Shown here piece by piece: positions 25,777 to 35,395 of a DNA stretch of 64,000 nt. Position numbers and translations under genes: made by a program. This DNA is from Chryseobacterium pennipullorum (GTDB lineage Bacteria > Bacteroidota > Bacteroidia > Flavobacteriales > Weeksellaceae). The notes under the pieces were generated by a model. The model was not told the DNA's origin, searched no databases, and saw only the letters and a list, made by a program, of their open reading frames with translations. Location of the stretch: contig NZ_QNVV01000005.1 in assembly GCF_003384725.1 (NCBI RefSeq), forward strand, positions 124,001-188,000, written 5' to 3'. Each line of letters starts with the position of its first letter. Position 1 is the first letter of the stretch.

Positions 25777-25970
25777 TCCTGTCCTTTAGGTTTTGAAGAT
25801 TTTGGAGCGGCTTTCACATTTTTGTTATCACTCGCTTTCTTAATCACTTTCTGACCGTTATATGCGCTTTTTACATGAGCCTTTTCAAATTTAATGCCCA
25901 TTTCTTTCAGAACGCTTTTCAAAGCGTTAAGCTCCATAGAATTTTTTGGATGTACTATGATAGATTCCAT
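25773..25970 (-). CDS. Small DUF2683-like protein
   Basis: 65 residues. The N-terminal MESIIVHPKNSMELNALKSV fits DUF2683-type small proteins thought to be antitoxin- or adaptor-like. The C-terminal half is very basic (KKASDNKNVKAAPKSSKPKG). It overlaps lspA (ATGA), so it is translationally coupled to it. No toxin partner is adjacent. Function unknown. Confidence 0.65.
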   Translation of the reverse strand: MESIIVHPKNSMELNALKSVLKEMGIKFEKAHVKSAYNGQKVIKKASDNKNVKAAPKSSKPKGQE

Positions 25971-25985
25971 TTCTTATATTTTTTA

Positions 25986-26234
25986 TTACATTTTGGACAG
26001 TTCATCAAGTCTTTTCCTGTCTTTCTCAGACAAGTCACTGACTCCGTTTTTGCCCATCTTACTCAATAGTCTGTCAATTTCTTTTTCCCGTTCGCGTTTG
26101 TCTGAATTGAATTGATCATCAATGGTATAGTAGTTTTTCTGTGAGGCGGGAAAGAACCTGTTTCTGATCCGTTCCCTGTTAAAAAACAACAATACGATAA
26201 CAACGATCGTTCCCAAAATTAATAACTCGCTCAT
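25986..26234 (-). CDS. Small membrane protein, DUF6576-like tail
   Basis: 82 residues: an N-terminal membrane helix (LLILGTIVVIVLLFF), then a charged segment ending in DRLLSKMGKNGVSDLSEKD, resembling the short C-terminal domain often attached to rhomboid-family proteins in Bacteroidetes. It lies between the DksA-like gene and the DUF2683-like gene in the same direction. Function unknown. Confidence 0.65.
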   Translation of the reverse strand: MSELLILGTIVVIVLLFFNRERIRNRFFPASQKNYYTIDDQFNSDKREREKEIDRLLSKMGKNGVSDLSEKDRKRLDELSKM

Positions 26235-26253
26235 GGGTATACATTAAAAATTA

Positions 26254-26287
26254 GGTTTATATAGTATTCATGAATACGATATAAACC
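26254..26287 (-). terminator. Palindrome / terminator after DksA-like gene
   Basis: GGTTTATAT (26254-26262) and ATATAAACC (26279-26287) flank the perfect palindrome GTATTCATGAATAC (26264-26277), with a single mismatch between them. A T tract follows on the minus strand. It probably ends the ileS/dksA-like transcript, or acts as an operator for the 82-residue gene. Confidence 0.6.
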
Positions 26288-26313
26288 CAATATTATTTTA
26301 CAAAACCTTGTGG

Positions 26314-26694
26314 TTATTTCTGCATATTTTTCGCTTCAATGCTCAGCGTAGCATGAGGCACAGCTAAAAGTCTTTCTTTCGGGATCAATTTACCTGTTAC
26401 TCTGCAGACCCCATAGGTCTTATTTTCGATTCTGATTAATGCATTTTTAAGATCACGGACAAATTTTTCCTGTCTTCCAGCTAAAATAGAATTCTGCTCT
26501 TTGCTTAACGTTTCAGCCCCTTCTTCAAAAGCTTTGAACGTGGGTGAAGTATCATCGGTTCCGTTATTCTGGTCATTGATGAAACTTTCTCTGATAAGCT
26601 GAAGATCTTTTTCTGCTTTTTCTATTTTTTCTTTAATGATCGCCTTAAATTCCTGTAAATCAGCATCGCTGTATCTAACTCTTTCGTCTGACAT
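26314..26694 (-). CDS. DksA/TraR-like protein lacking the zinc finger
   Basis: 126 residues with the coiled-coil (to about residue 85) and globular tail of the DksA/TraR family. The zinc site has decayed: the four-Cys pattern is reduced to one Cys97 in YGVCRVTGKLIPKERL, and the second pair is replaced by AVPHATLSIEAK. This zinc-less form is common in Bacteroidetes. It may bind the RNA polymerase secondary channel, but direct DksA function is inferred. It lies 58 bases downstream of ileS. Confidence 0.85.
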   Translation of the reverse strand: MSDERVRYSDADLQEFKAIIKEKIEKAEKDLQLIRESFINDQNNGTDDTSPTFKAFEEGAETLSKEQNSILAGRQEKFVRDLKNALIRIENKTYGVCRVTGKLIPKERLLAVPHATLSIEAKNMQK

Positions 26695-26752
26695 ATTCTT
26701 TCTCTTTTTTAATAAAATTATGAAATGGAATTTGAAATATAATAACTACATG

Positions 26753-29700
26753 TTAATTTTTTTCGACGTTTATCTTAAAATTAACCTCATCTATTTCGAT
26801 TTCGTTAAAATTTGAAAGTGAAGATACAATTTCTATTTTATTTGACAAGACTTCGGAAGAAATATATTCCTCATTTTTCTTAACGTCTTCAATAAATGGA
26901 GAGGCTTCCTCAATGAAGATATTGATCCGGTCTGTCAGTTCAAAGTCCTTATCTTTTCGCAGGTTCTGAATTCTGTTGATGAACTCCCTTGCAATCCCTT
27001 CAGATTTTAATTCTTCTGTTAACGTCAAATCTAATGCCACAGTTGTTTTCCCGTCAGAAGTTACCGTCCAGCCCGGGATATCTTTAGTAGAAATCTCTAC
27101 ATCATCAACGGTGATTTCATATCCCTGAACATCCAGTTTCCCTTCTTTCTCAAGTGCAGTAATCTGCTCTGCAGTCAGGCTGCTGATTTCAGCGCCAACT
27201 ACTTTCATATTTTTGCCCAGCTTAGGCCCCAGAGCCTTGAAGTTGGGTTTTATCTGTTTTACAATCAGATGAGAGGCTTCTTCAGCATTGATCAGCTGGA
27301 GTTCTTTCACGTTCACTTCCTGCTTGATCAGATCTGCTACGGCTAGAATCTGCTCTTCTGTTTTGGAATCCAATACCGGAACCAATACCTTTTGTAACGG
27401 CTGACGTACTTTTACATTTTCTTTCTTTCTCAGAGAGAAAACCATACTTGTAATATTCTGAGCCAAATGCGTTTTTTCCACAAGATCCTGATCGATTAAA
27501 CTTTCATCGGCAACAGGGAAATCCGTTAAATGGACAGATTCACAGTTTTCTTTTCCTGTCACTTTATTCAGGTCCTGATACAGCTGATCCATAAAGAATG
27601 GAGCAATAGGGGCAGATAGTTTTGCCACGACCTCAAGACAGGTATATAAAGTCTGGTAAGCAGAGATCTTGTCATCAGAATAATCTCCTTTCCAGAAGCG
27701 TCTTCTGCATAATCTTACGTACCAGTTGCTCAGGTTATCATTCACGAATGTGCTGATTGCTCTTGCTACTCTTGTCGGTTCATAATCCTCGTAGAATGCT
27801 TTCACTTCCTTGATTAAAAGGTTCAGCTCAGAAAGGATCCATCGGTCGATTTCAGGACGGTTTTCCACTTCTTTTTCTGTATAGTTGAAGCCGTCAACAT
27901 TGGCATATAAAGCAAAGAACGAATAGGTATTGTAAAGGGTTCCGAAGAACTTTCTTCTTACCTCATCAATTCCTTCAATATCAAACTTCAGGTTTTCCCA
28001 TGGGTTTGCATTGGAGATCATATACCAACGGGTAGCATCCGGTCCGTATACAGAAAGAGTTTCGAACGGATCTACGGCATTGCCTAAACGTTTGGACATC
28101 TTTTGTCCATTCTTATCCAGAACAAGACCGTTACTCATTACATTTTTATAAGCAACCGAATCAAAAACAGCAGTTCCGATGGCATGAAGGGTATAGAACC
28201 ACCCACGGGTCTGGTCAACACCTTCTGCGATGAAGTCAGCTGGGAATGCTTTATTGTTGTCTATCAATTCTTTGTTTTCAAAAGGGTAATGCAGCTGCGC
28301 ATAAGGCATAGAACCTGAATCGAACCAAACGTCGATCAGGTCGCTCTCACGTTTCATTGCTTTTCCTGAATCCGAAACTAAAATTACCTTGTCCACTACA
28401 TTTTTGTGAAGATCCACCAGCTCGTAGTTAGACTCTGCCATATTACCGATGATAAACCCTTTGAATGGGTTTTCAGTCATTAGCCCTGCAGCAATTGATT
28501 TCTCGATTTCGTTGTATAGTTCCTCTACAGAACCGATGATCTTTTCTTCTTTCAGGTCATCTGTTCTCCAGATTGGCAACGGAATTCCCCAATATCTTGA
28601 ACGGGAAAGGTTCCAGTCATTTACATTTTCCAGCCAGTTGGCAAAACGTCCTTCTCCGGTAGCCTTCGGCTTCCAGTTGATTTCCTTGTTCAGATTAACC
28701 AGCCTGTCCTTTACAGCGGTCATTTTCACAAACCAGGAATCCAAAGGATAATACAATACCGGCTTGTCTGTTCTCCAGCAGTGTGGATAAGAGTGGACAT
28801 ATTTCTCTACTTTGAAGGCTTTGTTTTCTGTTTTCAGCAGGATGGCAAGTTCCACGTCCCATGATTTCTCAGGAGCAGTCCCTTCATCGTAGTATTCATT
28901 CTTGATGTATTTTCCTGAGAATAATTCAGGAACATTGTCCCCTTTGATAAACTTACCTTGTAAATCTACCAATGGAACAAGATTGTCATTTTCATCTTTC
29001 ACCAACATTGGAGGGATCTCAGGCTGAGCCATTTTAGCCACTCTCGCATCATCCGCACCAAATGTAGGTGCCGTATGAACGATACCTGTACCATCCTCTG
29101 TCGTTACGAAGTCTCCAAGGATCACTCTGAATGCATTTTCAGGGTTATCGTTAGGCGTAAACCAAGGAACTAATTGTTCATATCTCGTGTCAACAAGTTT
29201 TTCTCCGGTAAATTCTTTTAAAATTTTGAACGGAATTACTTTCGTTTCAGGAGTATAGTTGGCAAAATCTTCATCGGTACCTTCTGCATATTTTTTACCG
29301 AAAACCTTAGGTAAAAGAACGCTTGAAAGAACTACTGTGATAGGCTCAAATGTATATTGATTGAACGTTTTAACGACTACATATTCAATATCTCTACCTA
29401 CGGTAAGGGCCGTATTGGATGGCAACGTCCATGGTGTCGTCGTCCATGCCAGGATATGTACATCTCCTTCAACATCATTGAATAATGCTGAAGAATCTTT
29501 CTTCACTTTAAACTGAGCCACAACCGTGGTGTCCGAAACATCACGATACGTTCCCGGCTGATTCAGCTCGTGGGAAGAAAGTCCTGTTCCTGCTTTAGGA
29601 GAATAGGGTTGGATGGTGTATCCTTTGTACAATAAGCTTTTATCATACAATTGCTTCAGCAGCCACCAAACCGTTTCCATATATTTTGATTTATACGTGA

Positions 29701-30148
29701 TGTACGGATCATCAAGGTCTACCCAATATCCGATCTTCTCAGTCAGGTTGTTCCATACATCAGTATAACGCATTACCGCTTCACGACAAGCTTTGTTGTA
29801 GTCTTCAATCGAGATTTTTTTGCCAATATCTTCTTTAGTAATTCCTAATTCTTTTTCTACACCCAGCTCCACGGGAAGACCATGCGTATCCCAGCCTGCT
29901 TTACGGAAAACCTGCTTCCCGTTTTGAGTCTGGTAACGGCAGAAAATATCTTTCAATGCTCTTGCCATTACGTGGTGAATTCCAGGCATACCGTTTGCTG
30001 AAGGCGGACCTTCATAAAAAACAAACTCAGGATTTCCCTGACGAATCTCAACACTCTTATTGAAAGTTTTATTTTGTTTCCAAAATTCCGCTACATTCTC
30101 TGCTACGTCAATAAGGTTGAGGTTTTTGTATTCTTTAAATTGGCTCAT
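26753..30148 (-). CDS. ileS: Isoleucyl-tRNA synthetase
   Basis: 1131 residues, the long eukaryotic-like type usual in Bacteroidetes. The HIGH-type motif is in GMPGIHHVMARALKD (about residue 53) and KMSKR in NGQKMSKRLGNAVDP (about residue 680). The large CP1 editing domain lies between them and the anticodon-binding domain after. It charges tRNA-Ile. It opens the run ileS, dksA-like, small genes, lspA, sanA-like. Confidence 0.97.
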   Translation of the reverse strand: MSQFKEYKNLNLIDVAENVAEFWKQNKTFNKSVEIRQGNPEFVFYEGPPSANGMPGIHHVMARALKDIFCRYQTQNGKQVFRKAGWDTHGLPVELGVEKELGITKEDIGKKISIEDYNKACREAVMRYTDVWNNLTEKIGYWVDLDDPYITYKSKYMETVWWLLKQLYDKSLLYKGYTIQPYSPKAGTGLSSHELNQPGTYRDVSDTTVVAQFKVKKDSSALFNDVEGDVHILAWTTTPWTLPSNTALTVGRDIEYVVVKTFNQYTFEPITVVLSSVLLPKVFGKKYAEGTDEDFANYTPETKVIPFKILKEFTGEKLVDTRYEQLVPWFTPNDNPENAFRVILGDFVTTEDGTGIVHTAPTFGADDARVAKMAQPEIPPMLVKDENDNLVPLVDLQGKFIKGDNVPELFSGKYIKNEYYDEGTAPEKSWDVELAILLKTENKAFKVEKYVHSYPHCWRTDKPVLYYPLDSWFVKMTAVKDRLVNLNKEINWKPKATGEGRFANWLENVNDWNLSRSRYWGIPLPIWRTDDLKEEKIIGSVEELYNEIEKSIAAGLMTENPFKGFIIGNMAESNYELVDLHKNVVDKVILVSDSGKAMKRESDLIDVWFDSGSMPYAQLHYPFENKELIDNNKAFPADFIAEGVDQTRGWFYTLHAIGTAVFDSVAYKNVMSNGLVLDKNGQKMSKRLGNAVDPFETLSVYGPDATRWYMISNANPWENLKFDIEGIDEVRRKFFGTLYNTYSFFALYANVDGFNYTEKEVENRPEIDRWILSELNLLIKEVKAFYEDYEPTRVARAISTFVNDNLSNWYVRLCRRRFWKGDYSDDKISAYQTLYTCLEVVAKLSAPIAPFFMDQLYQDLNKVTGKENCESVHLTDFPVADESLIDQDLVEKTHLAQNITSMVFSLRKKENVKVRQPLQKVLVPVLDSKTEEQILAVADLIKQEVNVKELQLINAEEASHLIVKQIKPNFKALGPKLGKNMKVVGAEISSLTAEQITALEKEGKLDVQGYEITVDDVEISTKDIPGWTVTSDGKTTVALDLTLTEELKSEGIAREFINRIQNLRKDKDFELTDRINIFIEEASPFIEDVKKNEEYISSEVLSNKIEIVSSLSNFNEIEIDEVNFKINVEKN

Positions 30149-30184
30149 TGTAAATATCTCAATATCGTTGATTAATTAAGTCTG

Positions 30185-30192
30185 CAAATTTA
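30185..30192 (-). promoter_or_regulatory. -7 box for ileS
   Basis: Minus-strand TAAATTTG with a leader of about 30 nt to the ATG at 30148. No T-box-like structure was recognised. Confidence 0.5.
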
Positions 30193-30354
30193 CTAAAATT
30201 TGTCGGTTTATAATATATGTTTTATTTAGGTAATTTCTATTAAAAACTTCAATTTCAGAAATATAAATGAAGAATGTGGAGAAAGGTATATGGTGAACAG
30301 AGTATTGAAGACTATTTCGAACCCTTTTATGCATGAGATTGAAGCTATTTATCT

Positions 30355-30380
30355 ATAAAAAAGCCACCCGAAGGTGGCTG
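30355..30380 (-). terminator. Terminator after the toxin/immunity pair
   Basis: AGCCACC (30362-30368), loop CGAA, GGTGGCT (30373-30379), with a T tract on the minus strand (30356-30361). It closes the immunity gene transcript. Confidence 0.82.
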
Positions 30381-30384
30381 TAAA

Positions 30385-30708
30385 TTATTCAAGACTACTA
30401 TTAAATCCAAATGTATTAGTGAATCTTCCTGCTTCATATTCCTGAATATAATACTCTTCAGACTTGCTGGTTCCAAATACGACAATGTTTCCTGTTTTGT
30501 TTTCTACCAAGAAAGGAGCATTCCCAAGTAAGGTATTATCGTCATCATTTCTAGTATCATTATATTTTTTTGTATTGTAGAAAAATATTATACCATAAGG
30601 CTTTTTTATTGCTTCGTTATCTAAAATGACAAGGTCTAATCCACTCTTCTCTTTTCTTTCTTTTACGTAATTTTTTGCGACTTCTATAACTTGTTGTTCT
30701 GTTAACAT
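30385..30708 (-). CDS. YrhB/Imm35-type immunity protein
   Basis: 107 residues, no signal peptide. The pattern EVAKNYVKERKE, then LVILDNEAIKKPYGIIFFYN, LLGNAPFLVENKTGNIVVFG and YYIQEYEAGRF is that of the YrhB domain (Imm35) found as immunity proteins of polymorphic toxin systems. It lies 14 bases downstream of the large toxin-like gene and shares its low G+C. The likely role is binding and blocking that toxin's C-terminal domain in the producing cell. Confidence 0.8.
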   Translation of the reverse strand: MLTEQQVIEVAKNYVKERKEKSGLDLVILDNEAIKKPYGIIFFYNTKKYNDTRNDDDNTLLGNAPFLVENKTGNIVVFGTSKSEEYYIQEYEAGRFTNTFGFNSSLE

Positions 30709-30722
30709 TACTTTATTAATTT

Positions 30723-33392
30723 TTAATTTGTTTTCATATATTTAAATTTGATGAATTCTTCCCCTTTTTTAAGATTTATTTTCCCTTCGATAGTCTGTAA
30801 ATCAATAAAGGTTGCAATTTTACTATCACTTTTTTTAATAACATTTATAACATGATGTTGTTTTCTACTTCCTCTTATACAAAGAAGAATTCCTCTTTCA
30901 TCATTAATCATCCTTGTATGTAAAACACCAACATTGTCAATATGTTCAAGACCTCTCTTAATTCCATAATTATTTTGAAACCATAAACTAAGATCTACCA
31001 GATAGTCTTGAGCTTCAGAAACAGCAGCGTTATTAATATTTCCAGTTCTAAAAAATTCTTCTACTACTTTTACCACTTCTACACAATTATGACTAGCTAT
31101 TTGTACAACAATTTTTTTACCCTCCTCATTTAATGCTATTTTATGATTAAAATAAATTCTTGCTTCATTAAAGAAGTCTATTGCATTTTCAGCTGTAATA
31201 TTAGATTCTTGAAGTGCCTTTAATCCTGACTCGAACTTTTCTACCGTTATAATTTTGCTAGAAATGGGAAGGTTTTCTGCCATTCCTGTAAGCCTGCTAA
31301 ATTCTTCTTCAAGCTTACCTGCATTTCCTCCTGCCTTTCTATAGACATAATCTAAAAAAGTATTCGTTCTTGCAGGAGAATTTCCTTTGAAAAATAATTT
31401 TCCTTTATGGAGAACTCCTATTTCCTTCGCCGCATTCTCTACAAAAAGCACTTTCAGTTTCTTGAACTCAGAAGCATGCGTGGTAATATTTTCAACGCTG
31501 GCATTTGAAAGAACTTTTAATCCATTTTTGGAGTAATTCCTTAATGGAAACGAATATAATGTATTTTTGATTAACTTTTGCAGGCTTTCCTGTTGACGTG
31601 GATACCTGGAAGTGTATAAGACCTCTACGGTGGCATCCAGTGCTTTTTGTGCTTTTGGCAACATACTCACCATAGCACTTGCGGTACCCTGAGCGATATA
31701 GATATCATCCCATAATTCTAATAGTTTTCTTCCGCGGGTGGTCATTGTAAGCTCATCCCTCAGCTGGGTTTCTATGTAGAAATCTGAAAGAGCCAGTCCA
31801 AGATCTGCGTAGGCGGCGTATAAAGGCAATCCCGATACTCCGGATTCTATGGCGGCAAGACTGACAGATATGACGATGATATCTGCAGCAACTCGCAGAT
31901 ATCTTAACGCATCTTCTGCGGCTTTCTTTTGTGCGATGTGATATAGAAATAGGGCAGGAACTTCAGTATCCGTTTCAATCGTTTGAATTGTGTCCGTCCT
32001 AAGTTTTTCCTTTTCATAAATCTTGAGATGCAGCATGTCCAGCGGCCTGAATTCTCCATTTTCAATCTCGTTTTCAGCTTCAATTTCTTTCGTTTTCAGA
32101 TTAAAGACTTTTACGGTATTGATCAGTGTGACAATATGATCAGGATCTCCTTCCATAAAGTATCCGGTAAGTTCACAATGTCTTTCTATCGTATCGGAAT
32201 CTCTACTCACTCCAAAGGCGAAAAGGCTCCCCTTTTGTAAAGGCTGGTGCGCATCATCCATCGCATGCTGAGCCTGCATGAAAGCGGTTACGTAAATGAC
32301 AAAAAGTTCTTTGTTTTCGAACATTTCGCCATAAGCCGCCTGGCCAGCTTCAGATATAATACCTTTCCCCATGTAGACACTCTCACCATCTAAAGAATGG
32401 TAAATGTGAAGAATGAGCTTGGGGTCGTTTTTAATTTTTTTATAAACAAATTCCCCGGAAATTGCGGTAAGGATACGGATGGCATATCTGCTTTTATCTC
32501 TGAAAGGTTCTACGGCCAAAGCGGCCGCCTTACCGATTGAATCTACATCGCGAATCAGTTGAGAATCGTAATTTAAGAACTGGATAAAATGATCCCATAA
32601 TAATTCATCTGAAAGCTTTTTTGCCTTCCCCTTATAATCGAGACCCGTAAGGGCAAAATTAGGAAGCTGATTGTAGAAGAACATCAGATCATCAATGGTG
32701 GTGAGTCCGCTTCCTGCCTCTTCAAAACGGGCAATGAGGGCTACCTGTGCCATTTCGCGGTGGTAAGGAAAAAGGTACGTGATAACGTCCATATAATCTT
32801 CCACATCGCTGAGCTTAATTTTTATAGCATCAGGAGATTGTGAAGAATAGCTTATGGTGGTTTCCACTTCATTAATGACAGTCTGAGTGGCTTCCCTGTT
32901 GTATTCACGATAGGGAATGTTGATGGTACAGTCAATTTTTCTCTCCCTGATGCCTATTTCCGTGTGATGGGTGTACTTTTTAGGATCAATATATCCTGGA
33001 CTTACATTCACCCATACCTTTTTATCAAGGCGCTCCAGAAAAGAGTTTTGAAATTGTTTGGCATCTATTTCAGGCTCCCGGATGACTAATTTCTCAATCA
33101 TTTTGGTCTTCACTCTTACGTTGTCAATTTTCGCAGGAGGTATTTCCTTTAGGTTTACTTCTTCTACTTCTTGTGAATAGTCAATAAAGTTTTTCTTCGC
33201 ATCAAAAAGATAGGAATTGAAGTCTGTAGAAGAAGCAAGCAATCGGAAAAGCTTTCCCTCATTCACCCACAGGTTCGTAAAAAAGGGTTCTATGGAATTG
33301 GTTGCGACCTTTTCTCCTTTCATATCTGCCCATATTTCCCGGCTTATCTGGTCAAAATCGACCATTTCTTTAAAAGGATCTTTAAAATTCAT
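30723..33392 (-). CDS. Probable polymorphic toxin with C-terminal papain-fold domain
   Basis: 889 residues, no signal peptide and no PAAR, Rhs or VgrG domain recognised. Residues 1-480 are a mixed alpha/beta region; 499-545 are a helical hydrophobic stretch (VAADIIVISVSLAAIESG onward); 550-730 are helical. Residues ~755-870 resemble a papain-fold toxin domain: Cys770 in SHNCVEVVKVVEEF, His846/847 in KQHHVINVI, Asp864 and Gln866 in FIDLQ. Such domains act as peptidases, deamidases or transglutaminase-like enzymes. By hand count, 60-base lines over the tip are 23-33% G+C, against about 43% upstream, and the shift falls at residue ~730. An Imm35-type gene follows. The delivery route is unknown. 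Confidence 0.68.
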   Translation of the reverse strand: MNFKDPFKEMVDFDQISREIWADMKGEKVATNSIEPFFTNLWVNEGKLFRLLASSTDFNSYLFDAKKNFIDYSQEVEEVNLKEIPPAKIDNVRVKTKMIEKLVIREPEIDAKQFQNSFLERLDKKVWVNVSPGYIDPKKYTHHTEIGIRERKIDCTINIPYREYNREATQTVINEVETTISYSSQSPDAIKIKLSDVEDYMDVITYLFPYHREMAQVALIARFEEAGSGLTTIDDLMFFYNQLPNFALTGLDYKGKAKKLSDELLWDHFIQFLNYDSQLIRDVDSIGKAAALAVEPFRDKSRYAIRILTAISGEFVYKKIKNDPKLILHIYHSLDGESVYMGKGIISEAGQAAYGEMFENKELFVIYVTAFMQAQHAMDDAHQPLQKGSLFAFGVSRDSDTIERHCELTGYFMEGDPDHIVTLINTVKVFNLKTKEIEAENEIENGEFRPLDMLHLKIYEKEKLRTDTIQTIETDTEVPALFLYHIAQKKAAEDALRYLRVAADIIVISVSLAAIESGVSGLPLYAAYADLGLALSDFYIETQLRDELTMTTRGRKLLELWDDIYIAQGTASAMVSMLPKAQKALDATVEVLYTSRYPRQQESLQKLIKNTLYSFPLRNYSKNGLKVLSNASVENITTHASEFKKLKVLFVENAAKEIGVLHKGKLFFKGNSPARTNTFLDYVYRKAGGNAGKLEEEFSRLTGMAENLPISSKIITVEKFESGLKALQESNITAENAIDFFNEARIYFNHKIALNEEGKKIVVQIASHNCVEVVKVVEEFFRTGNINNAAVSEAQDYLVDLSLWFQNNYGIKRGLEHIDNVGVLHTRMINDERGILLCIRGSRKQHHVINVIKKSDSKIATFIDLQTIEGKINLKKGEEFIKFKYMKTN

Positions 33393-33614
33393 CTTTTAGT
33401 TTTTTCATGAGTACTATTTTATGTTCTTGGTGTATCGTCTCAGATCAACAGAAGTTTTTCCTGATTTTATCTGAATCTTTATGGGGCAAATATCAATGCC
33501 GGGAACGACAAAACTTGGCGTATAAAAATAAAAGTGATTAAAAAAGGACTAAGACAGCCATCGTTGATTGGCTGGGATTTTGTACATTTAAGTAGATTAA
33601 AACCCAAATGCTGT
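33393..33614. other. Divergent intergenic region, toxin / M23 peptidase
   Basis: About 220 bases. A TACATTTA at about 33581-33588 is a weak -7 candidate for the peptidase gene. No strong promoter for the toxin gene stands out. No further genes or repeats seen. Confidence 0.4.
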
Positions 33615-35306
33615 ATGAAAATTCTTTGTCAACTGATGTGTATTTTTTGTTTTATCAATGGTATCATCGCACAGGCCCAGACCGGTTATCCCCAGAATTA
33701 TTTCCGAAATCCTTTAAACATTCCGATGCAGCTGGCTGCCAACTTCGGGGCTGTCAGGACGAATCATTTTCATATGGGATTGGATCTTAGGACCAATAGC
33801 CAGGAAAACCTGTCTGTTGTGGCAGCTGCAGAAGGCTATGTAAGCAGAATAAAAGTGGAACGTTACGGTTTCGGAAACGCTATTTACATTACCCACCCGA
33901 ATGGATATACAACCGTGTATGCCCATTTAAATAAATATTATGACAAGCTTGATAACTATGTAAAAGAAAGACAATACAAAGACGAAAAATGGGAGCAGGA
34001 TATTACGTTTCAGCCGGAACAGTTTCCTGTGACGAAAGGACAGCTGATTGCTCTCAGCGGAAATACCGGTGGTTCAGCAGGGCCTCATTTGCATTTCGAA
34101 ATCCGGGATACCAAAACTGAAGAATGCCTCAATCCACTGCTTTTTGGATTTGCCATTCCTGATCATGTAGCCCCCGTAGTCAGTGGGTTGTATTGGTATG
34201 ATAGGAGATTCAGTACGTACGATCCGGGAGCGAATGCAATCGCCGTAAAAAAATTGGGAAGCAATTATACTTCGGAGGTGGTCAGGGTAAACTCACCGGT
34301 AATAAGCTTTGCCATAAAGGCGGTAGATAAGGCAGATAAAGGATTTAATCTTGGTATTTATCAGGCTGAGCTATTGATGGATGGAAAAATGATCTATGGA
34401 TTTTCTATAGATAAAGTAAGCTATGATGACTCCCGGTATCTGAATGGCTGTATCGATTATACTCAATTCATCAGGGATAAGAAAAGCATTCAGCATTTGT
34501 CTGTTCTGCCGGGAATGAAACTGCAGAATTACAGTAGTATTCCAAAACAATCTGGAATCATCAGCCTTCCGGATGAGGAGGTGCACACCATCGAAATTGT
34601 CCTGAAAGACGTTAAAGGAAATACCAGCAGGCTGACCACAAAAGTACAGCTGAACGCATCTGGAAATCAGGTGATTCCGACAGGTAAAACCATTATGCCT
34701 GGCGAGAGTAAAACCATCACAACACAAAACGCTGAAATTAATTTTAGTAAAAATGCCGTCTATGACGCGGTAAATTTCAATATGTCTGAAAAATCAGATG
34801 CAGACCCCAACGCAGTTTCGGGTACGATTGTTCTGCACAGCCCATATATCCCGGTTCATGATAATTATACCATAAAGATAAAGTCTGACCGAAAATTAAC
34901 TACCATGGAAAAAGAGAAGGTTGTTGTCCTGCTGGATTATGGCAGCGATAAAATGGTGGTCAAAGGAAAGTGGAAGGGCGACTGGGCAGAAGGACAGTTC
35001 AACAGATTGGGGACTGCGAAACTGATCCTGGATCATGGTCTGCCGACTGTTTCTGCGGGCTGGAAAGAGGGATCTCTTGTCAGCAGTACCTCCCTAAGGT
35101 TGAAAGGAACTACAAAAGTTGGCGATATTGTTTCATTCCGGGCAGAGCTGGATGGTCAATGGCTGCGTTTCGCACGGACAAAGGATGATTTTGTTTACGT
35201 TTTTGACGAAAAATGTCCAAAAGGTTCCGGCTCTCATACATTGAAAGTAACAACGGTTAATACAGCGGGATCGTCCAACATTCAGACTTTTACCTTTCAA
35301 AGATAA
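33615..35306 (+). CDS. M23 (LytM-type) peptidase
   Basis: About 563 residues. A signal peptide (ILCQLMCIFCFINGIIAQ) precedes a LytM zinc-peptidase domain: HFHMGLDLRTN (His and Asp ligands, about residue 58) and HLHFEIRD (HxH, about residue 158). The remaining ~390 residues are beta-rich and uncharacterised. It probably trims peptidoglycan cross-bridges in the periplasm or is a LytM-type activator. The start at 33615 is chosen because the signal peptide begins there. Confidence 0.85.
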   Translation: MKILCQLMCIFCFINGIIAQAQTGYPQNYFRNPLNIPMQLAANFGAVRTNHFHMGLDLRTNSQENLSVVAAAEGYVSRIKVERYGFGNAIYITHPNGYTTVYAHLNKYYDKLDNYVKERQYKDEKWEQDITFQPEQFPVTKGQLIALSGNTGGSAGPHLHFEIRDTKTEECLNPLLFGFAIPDHVAPVVSGLYWYDRRFSTYDPGANAIAVKKLGSNYTSEVVRVNSPVISFAIKAVDKADKGFNLGIYQAELLMDGKMIYGFSIDKVSYDDSRYLNGCIDYTQFIRDKKSIQHLSVLPGMKLQNYSSIPKQSGIISLPDEEVHTIEIVLKDVKGNTSRLTTKVQLNASGNQVIPTGKTIMPGESKTITTQNAEINFSKNAVYDAVNFNMSEKSDADPNAVSGTIVLHSPYIPVHDNYTIKIKSDRKLTTMEKEKVVVLLDYGSDKMVVKGKWKGDWAEGQFNRLGTAKLILDHGLPTVSAGWKEGSLVSSTSLRLKGTTKVGDIVSFRAELDGQWLRFARTKDDFVYVFDEKCPKGSGSHTLKVTTVNTAGSSNIQTFTFQR

Positions 35307-35368
35307 ACTGTTGTCGATGTCATCCATACATTTTACATGAATACCTCCTATGGTCTTGTAATTTTAAA

Positions 35369-35376
35369 TACATTTG
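35369..35376 (+). promoter_or_regulatory. -7 box for the ligase gene
   Basis: TACATTTG fits TAnnTTTG. The start site would be near 35383, only about 13 nt before the TTG start codon, supporting that unusual start. Confidence 0.5.
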
Positions 35377-35395
35377 CTTTTTAAAATTAGAATCA

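Noticed and set aside
30241-30354. Small gene or remnant upstream of ileS
   Set aside because: A 20-codon stretch (MWRKVYGEQSIEDYF) looks coding-like but is bounded by stops on both sides and too short to support.
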